From CAWIUB01 sp963839175 (GTDB lineage: Bacteria; Actinomycetota; Actinomycetes; Mycobacteriales; Jatrophihabitantaceae): a stretch of DNA of 28,250 bases. Position 1 is the stretch's first letter. The number at the start of each line of letters is the position of its first letter. The position numbers were made by a program, and so were the translations under genes. The notes under the pieces were generated by a model that saw only the letters and a program-made list of their open reading frames with translations, had not been told where the DNA came from and made no database searches. Where the stretch lies: NCBI GenBank assembly GCA_963839175.1, contig CAWIUB010000032.1:1-28250 (forward strand), read 5' to 3'. Of this stretch, positions 14,112 through 21,782 are shown piece by piece.

Positions 14112-15893
14112 ATGGGCAAGTTGGACGCCGTCCCTGCGACGGTGAACGGACCTGAGGGCGACCTGCCGAATTGGGACGCCGTGGTATGGCGTCAGGTTGG
14201 GCAGGACGTACGGCGGCTACGACAGCGGATCTTCACGGCGTCGCAGGCAGGGGACCTGAAGAAGGTTCGCAGTTTGCAGAAGCTGATGCTCCGGTCCCGG
14301 GCGAACGCGCTGCTGAGTGTGCGGCGGGTCACGGAGCAGAACGCTGGCCGCAAGACGGCCGGGGTCGACGGCGAGGTCGTCCTCACCAGCCAGGGCAAGG
14401 CCGAGATGGCAGACTGGCTGCAACAGGGTGCGACAGCGTGGAAACCCTGGCCCGTCAAGCGAGTGTTCATCCCGAAGGCCCACGGAAAATTGCGCGGGCT
14501 CGGTATTCCCGTGATCGCCGACAGATGTCTTCAAGCGCTGACGGTCAATGCGCTGGAACCCGAGTGGGAGGCCCGGTTCGAATCCCGATCGTATGGGTTT
14601 CGGCCCGGCCGCAGCTGCCAGGATGCGATGCAAGCCATCTTCGTGACCGCCCGTGGGCAAACCTGCCGGCGGCAGTGGGTGCTTGACGCGGATCTGGCGG
14701 CCGCGTTCGACCAACTCGATCATGATCGTCTTCTTGGTCGGCTCGGCCAGTTCCCCGCCAGGGAACGGGTCAGGCAGTGGCTCAAGGCGGGTGTGATCGA
14801 GCGTGGTCGGCTCGCTCCGACCGAGCGGGGTAGCCCGCAAGGCGGGGTGATCAGCCCCGCGTTGATGAACGTGGCCTTGCATGGGATGGAACAGGCCGCC
14901 GGAGTCCGCTACATCCGCACCGGTAGCAATGCCGGGACGGCGAAACCGGGCTCGCCGGTCCTGGTCAGGTACGCCGACGATCTGATCGCCCTGTGTCACT
15001 CGCGTGAGCAGGCCGAACAGGTTAAGGCGCGGCTGGCGTCGTGGTTGGCGCCCAGGGGTCTCGCCTTCAACGAGGACAAGACGCGCGTCGTCCACCTCGA
15101 TGAGGGCGTGGACTTCCTGGGGTTCAACATCCGCCGATACCGAGGCAAGCTGCTGATCAAGCCGAGCAAGGCGGCGGTGAAACGGATCCGGGAACGGCTG
15201 ACGGCCGAGATGACGGCACTGCGTGGGTGCAACGCGCAGCTGGTGCTCATCCGGCTCAACCCGATCATTCGGGGATGGTCGGCTTACTACCGGCATGCGG
15301 TGTCCAGCAAGGTCTTCAACTCGCTGGACAATCACGTGTGGAAGCTCACCTACAAGTGGGCGAAGTTCACCCATCCGCACAAGCCGAAGCGCTGGATCAT
15401 CACCCGGTACTTCGGCGCGTTCAACTCCGCCCGGAAGGATCGGTGGGTGTTCGGCGACCGCGACAGCGGCGCCTACCTGCTCAAGTTCGCCTGGACGAAG
15501 ATCACCCGGCACACGCTGATCAAGGGCTGGGCGTCGCCAGACGACCCAGCCCTGGCCGGCTACTGGGTGGCCCGTCGTCGTCGCGGGAGACCCCCGCTCG
15601 GCCGGGCCACGCTGCGGCTGCTGCAAGCACAGCACGGGCGCTGCCCGCTCTGCGGTGACCTGCTACTGCACGCCGAACACGAACCACGACACCCCGACGA
15701 GTGGGAACAGTGGATCACAGCCACCCGCAAGGCGATCCGCCGTCAGGCGCTCGTCATCACGGGACCCGGCATGCCGGATGAACGCACCGCGTTCCGCCTC
15801 ACGCACACCCGCTGTCGGGGTCGCCAGCCAGACGACAGCGACAGTGCGCCAGCAACAACGCTTCCCGCCCGGACGCCTTCAAGGCTTGCTTGA
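14112..15893 (+). CDS. ltrA: Group II intron reverse transcriptase/maturase
   Basis: The product has 593 residues. The reverse transcriptase blocks appear in order: a RT-0-like start near residue 20, KPWPVKRVFIPKAHGKLRGLGIP, SYGFRPGRSCQDAM, WVLDADLAAAFDQLDHDRLL, RGSPQGGVISPALMN, and the catalytic YADD at residues 287-290. The maturase X domain follows (NPIIRGWSAYYRHAVSSKVF). A C-terminal part after residue 490 carries CPLC near 511 and a later HTRC, which look like the Cys pairs of a group II HNH endonuclease; the central His-His-Asn part is not obvious, so nuclease activity is uncertain. It splices the intron RNA and copies it into new sites. The gene is intact. Its TGA stop ends inside the first two bases of domain V. 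Confidence 0.93.
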   Translation: MGKLDAVPATVNGPEGDLPNWDAVVWRQVGQDVRRLRQRIFTASQAGDLKKVRSLQKLMLRSRANALLSVRRVTEQNAGRKTAGVDGEVVLTSQGKAEMADWLQQGATAWKPWPVKRVFIPKAHGKLRGLGIPVIADRCLQALTVNALEPEWEARFESRSYGFRPGRSCQDAMQAIFVTARGQTCRRQWVLDADLAAAFDQLDHDRLLGRLGQFPARERVRQWLKAGVIERGRLAPTERGSPQGGVISPALMNVALHGMEQAAGVRYIRTGSNAGTAKPGSPVLVRYADDLIALCHSREQAEQVKARLASWLAPRGLAFNEDKTRVVHLDEGVDFLGFNIRRYRGKLLIKPSKAAVKRIRERLTAEMTALRGCNAQLVLIRLNPIIRGWSAYYRHAVSSKVFNSLDNHVWKLTYKWAKFTHPHKPKRWIITRYFGAFNSARKDRWVFGDRDSGAYLLKFAWTKITRHTLIKGWASPDDPALAGYWVARRRRGRPPLGRATLRLLQAQHGRCPLCGDLLLHAEHEPRHPDEWEQWITATRKAIRRQALVITGPGMPDERTAFRLTHTRCRGRQPDDSDSAPATTLPARTPSRLA

Positions 15894-15926
15894 GCCGGTT
15901 GCCTGGAAATCGGGCATGGCCGGTTC
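15892..15926 (+). ncRNA. Group II intron domain V (catalytic hairpin)
   Basis: A 35-nt hairpin: GAGCCGG pairs with CCGGTTC at the ends, a second helix TGCC/GGCA is inside, and a GAAA-type loop sits at the tip. This is the conserved catalytic core of group II introns. It begins with the GA of the maturase TGA stop. Confidence 0.9.
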
Positions 15927-15927
15927 T

Positions 15928-15967
15928 GAGGGGGCCGGGGCGCAGCAATGCGCCCCGGCTACCCGAC
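15928..15967 (+). ncRNA. Group II intron domain VI with branch-point A
   Basis: GCCGGGGCGCA pairs with TGCGCCCCGGC around a GCAA loop, and GGG pairs with CCC below. The A at 15961 is left as the bulge between the two helices, seven bases from the intron end counting itself, the usual place for the lariat branch point. Confidence 0.82.
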
Positions 15968-17073
15968 TGGCGGATCTGGTTCTACCTGCTGGAAGCGGCC
16001 GACCTGGACGTGCAGCTGGTGAATGCCCGCGACATCAAGAACGCGCCGGGTAGGCCGAAGACCGACAAGCTAGACAGTGTCTGGCAGGCGAAGATGACCG
16101 AGCGGGGCATGCTGCGCCCGAGCTTCGTGCCCCGGTGCAGATCCGGCAGCTGCGTGATTACACCCGGCTGCGGTGCGACCTGACGCGAGAGCGCACCCGG
16201 TACTGGCAACGGCTGGAGAAGCTGCTGGAAGACTCGCTGATCAAGGTCTCCAGCGTTGCCAGCACGTTGGATACCCGCTCGGCCCGGGACATGCTCGAAG
16301 CGCTGATCGCCGGGGAACGCGACCCGAAGGTGCTCGCCGACCTGGCCCGTGGCCGGATGAAGGCCAAGCGCGCCGCGCTGATCGAGGCGCTCACCGGCCG
16401 CTTCGACGACCACCACGCCGAGCTGGCGCGGATGCTGCTGGACCAGATCGACGCCCTGGCCGCCCAGATCGGCAGGCTCACCGCCCGCATCGAGGAACTG
16501 ATCGCAGCCATCCCCACCGCCCAGGGCGCAGACGCCGACGGCACCACCGGCCCCAGCGCCGGGCGGGGCACGGACGCCGCGATACTGCCCGCCGTCGATC
16601 GCCTGGACCAGATCACCGGGATCGGGCGCGAGGGCGCCCAGGCCATCATCGCCGAGATCGGCCTGAACATGACCCAGTTCCCCACCGCCGGGCACCTGGT
16701 GTCCTGGGCCAAGCTCAGCCCGCGCACCATCCAGTCCGGGGCCACCAGCCGCTCCGGGCGCACCGGCAAGGGAAACCCCTACCTGAAAGGCATCCTGGGT
16801 GAAGCCGCCGCCGCGGCCGCCCGCACCGACACCTTCCTCGGCGAACGCTACCGGCGCATCGTCAAACGCCGCGGCAAGCTCAAGGCCCTCGTCGCCGTCG
16901 CCCGCTCCATCCTGGTCATCGTCTGGCACCTGCTCGCTCACCCAGCCGCCCGCTACCACGACCTCGGCTCGGGCTACTACGCCAGCCGCACCGACAAGGA
17001 CCGCAGAGCGCGCAGCCACATTCGACAGCTCGAAGCGCTCGGATTCACCGTCACCCTCACCCAGGCCGCCTGA
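15968..17073 (+). pseudogene. IS110-family transposase, 3' exon, frameshifted
   Basis: The exon opens with WRIWFYLLEAADLDVQLVNARDIKNAPGRPKTDKLDSVWQAK, the RuvC-like core with the catalytic KTDKLD. A one-base loss near 16130-16134 (CCCC where CCCCC is expected) shifts the frame. From 16135 the other frame runs without interruption for 312 residues (QIRQLRDYTRLRCDLTRERTRYWQ...). This part includes a coiled-coil linker and the C-terminal Tnp domain LDQITGIGREGAQAIIAEIG... with SGRTGKGNPYLKGILGEAA, where the serine of the second active site is expected. IS110 enzymes pair DEDD-type and serine centres and are guided by a bridge RNA. With the intron removed and three small slips corrected, the gene would be about 440 residues. 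The element's right end lies after 17073 but is not marked by repeats. Confidence 0.88.
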
Positions 17074-17199
17074 CACACCGACCCCACCAACCCGGTTCAG
17101 GTCACGCTTCTTTTCCGGTTAGCGTGGCTTGCGTGATCGTCGGCACGAGGCGCTGGCGACCTCCTCCGTGGTCGGCGTCGCATCCCGCCTGGGCCCGCC

Positions 17200-18120
17200 G
17201 TGGCTGACCGTCGGGTCATCGCCCTCGTCGGACCAACCGCGACCGGCAAGTCCGACCTGGCCGTGGCACTAGCCCAGCGACAGGACGCCGAGATCGTCAA
17301 CGCCGACTCGATGCAGCTCTACGCCGGAATGGACATCGGCACGGCGAAGCTGACGCCGGGGCAGCGCGGCGGCATCGCGCATCACCTGCTCGACATCTGG
17401 CCGATCGACAAGTCCGCGGCCGTTGCCGAGTACCAGCAGCTGGCCCGGGCTTCGATCTCGGCGATCCACGGCCGGGGCAAGCTGCCGATTCTGGTCGGCG
17501 GGTCCGGTCTGTACCTGCGCGGCGCATTGGACCGGCTGGAGTTCCCCGGTGAGTCGCCGCCGATCCGCCGCCGCCTCGATGCCGAGCTGGCGCATATCGG
17601 CGCCCCCGCGCTGCACTCCCGGCTGCACAGCGTCGACCCCGAGGCGGCCAAGTCGATCCTGCCGACCAACGGCCGGCGTATCGTCCGGGCACTCGAGGTG
17701 ATCGAGCTGACCGGTCGGCCGTTCGCGGCCACCATGCCCGCGTTCGAGTCGGTGTATGACTGCGTGCAGCTCGGCCTGGATCGTGACGACCTGGACGACC
17801 GGGTGGCCGCACGGGTGCACGGGATGATGGACCGCGGCCTGCTGGACGAGGTCAGGCGGCTGCTTCCGAAGGGCCTGCGGACGAGCCCGACGGCGGGCAA
17901 AGCCCTGGGCTACGCGCAGCTGCTGGGCTGCGTGGGCGACGACGGCATCGTGGTCGGCGACCTGAGCGAGGCCGTCGCGATCACCATCCGGGCCACCCGC
18001 CGGTTCGTGCGCCGACAGCGGTCCTGGTTCCGCCGAGACCCGCGGGTGCGCTGGTTCGACGCCGCGTCGCCGAACCTTCTCGACGACGTCACGCATACCG
18101 TGCATACCCTGAGCAGGTGA
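17200..18120 (+). CDS. miaA: tRNA dimethylallyltransferase
   Basis: MiaA adds an isopentenyl group to A37 of tRNAs that read codons beginning with U. The product has 306 residues. The P-loop GPTATGKS is near residue 11, followed by the family block NADSMQLYAGMDIGTAK and the dimethylallyl pyrophosphate-binding part LPILVGGSGLYLRGALD. The conserved GKALGYAQLLG and RRFVRRQRSWFRRDPRVRWFD near the C-terminus complete the match. The start is a GTG at 17200. The stop overlaps the dapF start as GTGA, so the genes are co-translated. Only about 126 bp separate it from the IS110 remnant, so any gene or promoter that stood upstream may have been displaced by the element. Confidence 0.96.
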   Translation: MADRRVIALVGPTATGKSDLAVALAQRQDAEIVNADSMQLYAGMDIGTAKLTPGQRGGIAHHLLDIWPIDKSAAVAEYQQLARASISAIHGRGKLPILVGGSGLYLRGALDRLEFPGESPPIRRRLDAELAHIGAPALHSRLHSVDPEAAKSILPTNGRRIVRALEVIELTGRPFAATMPAFESVYDCVQLGLDRDDLDDRVAARVHGMMDRGLLDEVRRLLPKGLRTSPTAGKALGYAQLLGCVGDDGIVVGDLSEAVAITIRATRRFVRRQRSWFRRDPRVRWFDAASPNLLDDVTHTVHTLSR

Positions 18121-18959
18121 GCGGTGTGCGGGTGGTGAAGGGCCACGGCACGGGGAACGACTTCGTCGTGCTGCCCGATCTGGACGGCCGCATTGATCTG
18201 TCGCCTGCTCTGGTCCGTGCGCTGTGCGATCGGCACGCCGGCGTCGGCGCGGATGGCGTACTGCGCGTCGTCCGCAGCGAGAACGACCCGGATGCCAAGG
18301 AGTTCGCACCGGGTGCCCCGTTCTTCATGGACTACCGCAATGCCGACGGATCCGTCGCCGAAATGTGCGGAAACGGGGTGCGCGTCTTCGTCAGGTACCT
18401 GCGGCGAGAAGGCCTCGTCGGCGAGAGGACGGCGGTCGCGACCCGCGGCGGGGTGCGGACTGCGGAATTGACCCGAGAGGGTCAGATCAGGGTCGAGATG
18501 GGCGCTGCCACGATCCTGGACGTCCGCCCACGGGTAAGCGTCTCCGCGCAGATTGTCGACACGCCCGGTGTCGCCGTCCGGGTGCCCAACCCGCATGTGG
18601 TGGTCACGCTTGCCGATGGGCAGACGCTGGGCACGCTCGACCTCGCGAGCCCGCCGCAAGTCGATCCGCCCTTTCCTGAAGGGCAGAACGTCGAGTTCGT
18701 GGTACGGGCCGGTGAGCGGCATCTGGTCATGCGGGTGCACGAGCGGGGCGTCGGCGAGACACGATCGTGCGGAACGGGGATCTGCGCCGCAGTGGCCGCT
18801 GCGGGCGCGACCTCCGGCAGCGGTTGGCGGGTCGACGTGCCCGGCGGTACCACGCAGGTCGAGCGATTTCGGGACGGCACGATGTCCCTGACCGGCCCGG
18901 CCGTGCTGGTCGGTGATATCGAACTGGACCCGGCCTGGCTGGCTGCGGCTGGAGGGTAA
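18117..18959 (+). CDS. dapF: Diaminopimelate epimerase
   Basis: The enzyme converts LL- to meso-diaminopimelate for lysine and peptidoglycan synthesis, without a cofactor, using two cysteines. Both are present: Cys in MCGNGVRVFVRYL (proton acceptor of one half) and Cys in RSCGTGICAAVAAA (second half). The N-terminal GHGTGNDFVVLPD and MDYRNADGSVAEMCGNG are family signatures. The product has 280 residues, a normal length. The GTG start overlaps the miaA stop by 4 bp. A 42-bp gap then leads to hflX. Confidence 0.96.
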   Translation: MSGVRVVKGHGTGNDFVVLPDLDGRIDLSPALVRALCDRHAGVGADGVLRVVRSENDPDAKEFAPGAPFFMDYRNADGSVAEMCGNGVRVFVRYLRREGLVGERTAVATRGGVRTAELTREGQIRVEMGAATILDVRPRVSVSAQIVDTPGVAVRVPNPHVVVTLADGQTLGTLDLASPPQVDPPFPEGQNVEFVVRAGERHLVMRVHERGVGETRSCGTGICAAVAAAGATSGSGWRVDVPGGTTQVERFRDGTMSLTGPAVLVGDIELDPAWLAAAGG

Positions 18960-19001
18960 TCGCCTCGCCCTGGTCGGCACACCATGTAACGATGGATACC
19001 G

Positions 19002-20399
19002 ATGACCGAATCATTTGACGACCAGGGCGGCTACGAACTCGAAGAGCGCCAGGCGCTGCGCCGCGTGGCGGGCCTGTCGACGGAGCTCGCCGATATCAGC
19101 GAGGTTGAGTACCGCCAGTTGCGCCTCGAGCGTGTGGTGCTCGTCGGTGTCTGGACGGCGGGCTCCCTGGACGAGGCCGAGAACTCGCTCATCGAGCTGG
19201 CCCGGCTCGCTGAAACGGCCGGTTCGCAGGTGCTGGACGGCCTCATCCAACGGCGTGGCAAGCCCGATCCAGCGACCTATATCGGATCCGGCAAGGCCAA
19301 GCAGCTGCGCGACATCGTGAACGGCGCCGGGGCTGACACGGTGATCTGCGACGGCGAGCTGACACCCGGTCAGCTGCGCCAGCTGGAGGACGTGGTTAAG
19401 GTCAAGGTCGTCGACCGCACCGCGCTGATCCTGGACATCTTCGCCCAGCACGCCCGCTCCAAGGAGGGCAAGGCGCAGGTGGAGCTCGCCCAGATGCAGT
19501 ATCTGCTGCCACGCCTGCGCGGTTGGGGCGAGTCGCTGTCCCGTCAGGTAGGCGGCCGGGCCGCCGGCGGCGCAGGTATCGGCGGCCGGGGCCCGGGCGA
19601 GACCAAGATCGAGATCGACCGGCGCAGGATCAAGTCGCGGATGGCGAAGCTGCGCAAGCAGATCGCGCACATGAAGACAGCCCGAGACGTCAAGCGCGCG
19701 CAGCGGGTCGACCGCCAAGTGCCGAGCGTGGTGATCGCCGGCTACACGAACGCCGGCAAGTCTTCGCTGCTCAACCTCCTCACTGACGCCGGTGTCCTGG
19801 TCGACAACACGCTGTTCGCAACGCTGGACCCCACCGTGCGCCGTTGCCAGGCGTCTGACGGACGTCCGTACACGCTCGCGGACACGGTCGGCTTCGTCAG
19901 GCACCTGCCGACCCAGCTCGTCGAGGCGTTCCGCTCAACGCTCGAGGAAGTAGCCGACGCCGACCTGATCCTGCACGTGGTCGATGCCTCCGACGCCGAT
20001 CCGCAGGTGCAGATCCGCGCGGTGCGGGAGGTCTTTGCCGACCTCGGAGCGCTGGACGTGCCGGAGCAGCTGGTGTTCAACAAGATCGATACCGCGAACC
20101 CGGACATGCTGCTCCGGTTGCGGCGGTTGGCCCCGGCGGCGCTGTACGTCTCGGCCACGACTGGCGACGGGATCGACAAGCTGCAGGCGGTGCTCGAGGA
20201 GCAGTTGCCCAGCCCACACGTCGAGCTGACCGTACTCGTGCCCTACACCCGGGGCGACCTGGTTGCGCTAATCCATGGTAACGGCGAGGTGCTCTCGACC
20301 GAGCACACCGGCGAGGGCACGCTGGTCAATGCCCGGGTGAACGACGAGCTCGCCGCCGCGCTCGCCCCCTACGACACGGCTCTTGGCGTAGGCTCCTAG
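19002..20399 (+). CDS. hflX: GTPase HflX
   Basis: HflX is a ribosome-associated GTPase that rescues or splits stalled ribosomes under stress. The product has 465 residues. The N-terminal HflX domain includes LARLAETAGSQVLDGLIQRRGKPDPATYIGSGKAKQL. A Gly-rich linker (GGRAAGGAGIGGRGPGETKIEIDRRRIKSRM) precedes the G domain. G1 is GYTNAGKSSLLN near residue 248, G3 is DTVGFVRHLP, and G4 is NKID. All GTP-binding motifs look intact. It follows dapF by 42 bp and precedes the TatA-like gene. The ATG at 19002 has only a weak ribosome binding site. Confidence 0.96.
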   Translation: MTESFDDQGGYELEERQALRRVAGLSTELADISEVEYRQLRLERVVLVGVWTAGSLDEAENSLIELARLAETAGSQVLDGLIQRRGKPDPATYIGSGKAKQLRDIVNGAGADTVICDGELTPGQLRQLEDVVKVKVVDRTALILDIFAQHARSKEGKAQVELAQMQYLLPRLRGWGESLSRQVGGRAAGGAGIGGRGPGETKIEIDRRRIKSRMAKLRKQIAHMKTARDVKRAQRVDRQVPSVVIAGYTNAGKSSLLNLLTDAGVLVDNTLFATLDPTVRRCQASDGRPYTLADTVGFVRHLPTQLVEAFRSTLEEVADADLILHVVDASDADPQVQIRAVREVFADLGALDVPEQLVFNKIDTANPDMLLRLRRLAPAALYVSATTGDGIDKLQAVLEEQLPSPHVELTVLVPYTRGDLVALIHGNGEVLSTEHTGEGTLVNARVNDELAAALAPYDTALGVGS

Positions 20400-20436
20400 C
20401 AGTATCCGCGCAGCCGAAGCCGAAAGGGAGCTCGCC

Positions 20437-20721
20437 GTGGACTTGTTCGCTCCTGGGCACCTGATCCCCTTGCTAATCGTGTTCGCCGTGCTGTTCTTCG
20501 GCTGGAAGCAGCTGCCGGACATGGCGCGCTCGGTGGGTCGCTCGCTGCGCATCTTCAAGACCGAGATGAAGGGGATGGGTGACGACGACGCGACGCGCGA
20601 CGGGCCGAAGGGCGCCCAGTCCGAGCAGACCGCCGTCGCGCCGCCCCCAACGGCAAGTGAGTCGCAGCCCGTTACGGCGCGGACCCCGAAGCCCGACCAG
20701 CAGCCCCCGGCCGCCGGCTGA
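20437..20721 (+). CDS. tatA: Sec-independent (twin-arginine) translocase protein TatA-like
   Basis: The 94-residue product has one N-terminal membrane helix (residues 7-20, LIPLLIVFAVLFFG). This is followed by the FGWKQLPDMARSVGRSLRIFKTEMKG amphipathic helix with the Gly hinge, and then an unstructured acidic and Pro-rich tail. That is the plan of TatA/TatE, which forms the pore for folded proteins. The GTG start has AAGGGAG about 8 nt upstream. Tail length is normal. It could be a second Tat homologue rather than the main tatA, because tatC is not adjacent. The stop codon lies one base from the convergent lexA stop. Confidence 0.88.
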   Translation: MDLFAPGHLIPLLIVFAVLFFGWKQLPDMARSVGRSLRIFKTEMKGMGDDDATRDGPKGAQSEQTAVAPPPTASESQPVTARTPKPDQQPPAAG

Positions 20722-20722
20722 C

Positions 20723-21502
20723 TCAGACCTTCCGCAGGACCGCGACTACTCGGCCGAGGACGGTCGCGTCGTCGCCGGGGATCGGCGAGTACGCGGCGTT
20801 GTGCGGTAGCAGCCAGACATGACCGTCGCGGCGCCGCCACGTCTTCACGGTGGCCTCGCCGTCGATCATCGCCGCCACGATGTCGCCGTTCTCCGCGACC
20901 GGCTGCTGGCGGACCACCACCCAGTCGCCGTCCGAGATCGCCGCGTCGATCATCGAGTCGCCGGCGACCCGCAGCATGAACAGTGTCCCCTCACCGACGA
21001 GCGTGCGGGGCAGCGGGAGGACGTCCTCGACCATTTCCTCCGCGAGGATGGGGCCGCCGGCGGCGATCCGGCCGACCATGGGGACGTACACCGGTGCCGA
21101 GGCGTGCTCTGGGGCAGCTTGGGCCTTGCGGCGCCCCGGTCGGCTCTTGGCTGGCTGTGCGTGGGATGCCTGCACGGTGACGGCCCGGGGCTGGCCGGCG
21201 TGGCGCCGCAGGTAGCCCTTGGCCTCCAGGGCCGCGAGCTGATGCGCCACGCTGGAGGTGGAGGACAGGCCCGCCGCCTCACAGATCTCCCGGATGCTCG
21301 GCGGATAGCCGCGCCGCTCGACCGCGTCGCGGATGACGTCGAGGATGACGCGCTGACGGGCCGTGAGCCCGTCGCCGGGGCTTCCAACGGGCAATGGCGT
21401 GACGGCGGCGCCGGGGGATCGCGGCCTTCCGGCGGCGCCGGTAGGTCGGGCCGTCGATGCGGCCTTACGGCGCGAGACGGTCGGCTGCGGCTTTCGAGGC
21501 AC
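20723..21502 (-). CDS. lexA: LexA repressor, SOS response
   Basis: LexA represses DNA-damage genes and cleaves itself when RecA filaments form. The 259-residue product starts at a GTG at 21502 with AGGAG eight bases upstream. The first 45 residues form a basic, low-complexity extension not usual in the family. The winged-helix domain follows (LTARQRVILDVIRDAVERRGYPPSIREICEAAGLSSTSSVAHQL). The cleavage site is Ala148-Gly149 in GRIAAGGPI, the catalytic Ser183 is in GDSM and Lys220 in ATVKTW. All essential residues are present. An SOS box lies 121 bp upstream, consistent with self-repression. It converges on the TatA-like gene with a single base between the stops, leaving no room for a conventional terminator. 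Confidence 0.96.
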   Translation of the reverse strand: MPRKPQPTVSRRKAASTARPTGAAGRPRSPGAAVTPLPVGSPGDGLTARQRVILDVIRDAVERRGYPPSIREICEAAGLSSTSSVAHQLAALEAKGYLRRHAGQPRAVTVQASHAQPAKSRPGRRKAQAAPEHASAPVYVPMVGRIAAGGPILAEEMVEDVLPLPRTLVGEGTLFMLRVAGDSMIDAAISDGDWVVVRQQPVAENGDIVAAMIDGEATVKTWRRRDGHVWLLPHNAAYSPIPGDDATVLGRVVAVLRKV

Positions 21503-21514
21503 GGGGGATCTCCT

Positions 21515-21551
21515 GTTCTTGTCGTTGGTCCGTGTTCTTGTCGTTGATCCG
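21515..21551. repeat. Tandem direct repeat in lexA leader
   Basis: Two 18-nt copies that begin GTTCTTGTCGTTG and end TCCG lie at 21515-21532 and 21534-21551 with one mismatch. A third, shorter copy (TTCTTGTCGGTGG) starts at 21661. They lie between the lexA start and its SOS box. The function is unknown. Confidence 0.6.
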
Positions 21552-21622
21552 CCGGGCCGACTGGGACTGGGCCGACGCGGCAGACCCGCTGACTCGAACG
21601 GTAATCCGATCTGCCCATAATC

Positions 21623-21638
21623 TCAAACATCTGTTCGA
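21623..21638. promoter_or_regulatory. SOS box 1 (LexA operator)
   Basis: TCAAACATCTGTTCGA matches the actinobacterial consensus TCGAAC-N4-GTTCGA at 11 of the 12 defined positions. It is 121 bp upstream of the lexA start and is best placed to control lexA. Confidence 0.82.
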
Positions 21639-21705
21639 ACGACACACCGAGGGGCGATGGTTCTTGTCGGTGGCCGGTGGTACACCTGACCGCACAGGCG
21701 TTCGA

Positions 21706-21721
21706 TAGAACGATTGTTCGA
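21706..21721. promoter_or_regulatory. SOS box 2 (LexA operator)
   Basis: TAGAACGATTGTTCGA matches the same consensus at 11 of 12 positions. It sits 61 bp upstream of the LysM gene start and is best placed to control that gene. The two boxes are centred 83 bp apart. Confidence 0.82.
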
Positions 21722-21782
21722 CTAGCGGATCGCCTGCGTCGTCCCATCGTCTGTTCCGCGAATGTCAGCGAGGTAGATCGAG

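Larger units (their letters stand above)
13402..15967 (+). mobile_element. Complete group II intron inserted in the IS110 transposase gene
   Basis: The intron starts GTGCG, the group II 5' consensus, and ends GAC, fitting the 3' AY rule. Removing it joins codon TAC to codon TGG and restores an uninterrupted IS110 protein segment, so both boundaries are exact. Length is 2566 nt. The first 710 nt (13402-14111) hold no gene and correspond to RNA domains I-III. The reverse transcriptase (14112-15893) lies in domain IV, and domains V and VI follow. An EBS1 candidate is at 13878-13885. The intron is oriented like the host gene, so it would be transcribed and could splice. The class is not assigned. 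Confidence 0.93.

Noticed and set aside
14217..15635. A 472-codon open frame on the minus strand over the reverse transcriptase
   Set aside because: The plus strand carries all reverse transcriptase motifs including YADD; the opposite frame is open only because of GC bias.
17133..17207. A 24-residue open frame (GTG start) overlapping the miaA start
   Set aside because: No ribosome binding site and no recognisable sequence; it could be the tail of a lost gene, but I cannot support it.
20716..20726. Bidirectional terminator between the tatA-like gene and lexA
   Set aside because: The stops are one base apart and I see no hairpin with a T-run; none can be claimed.
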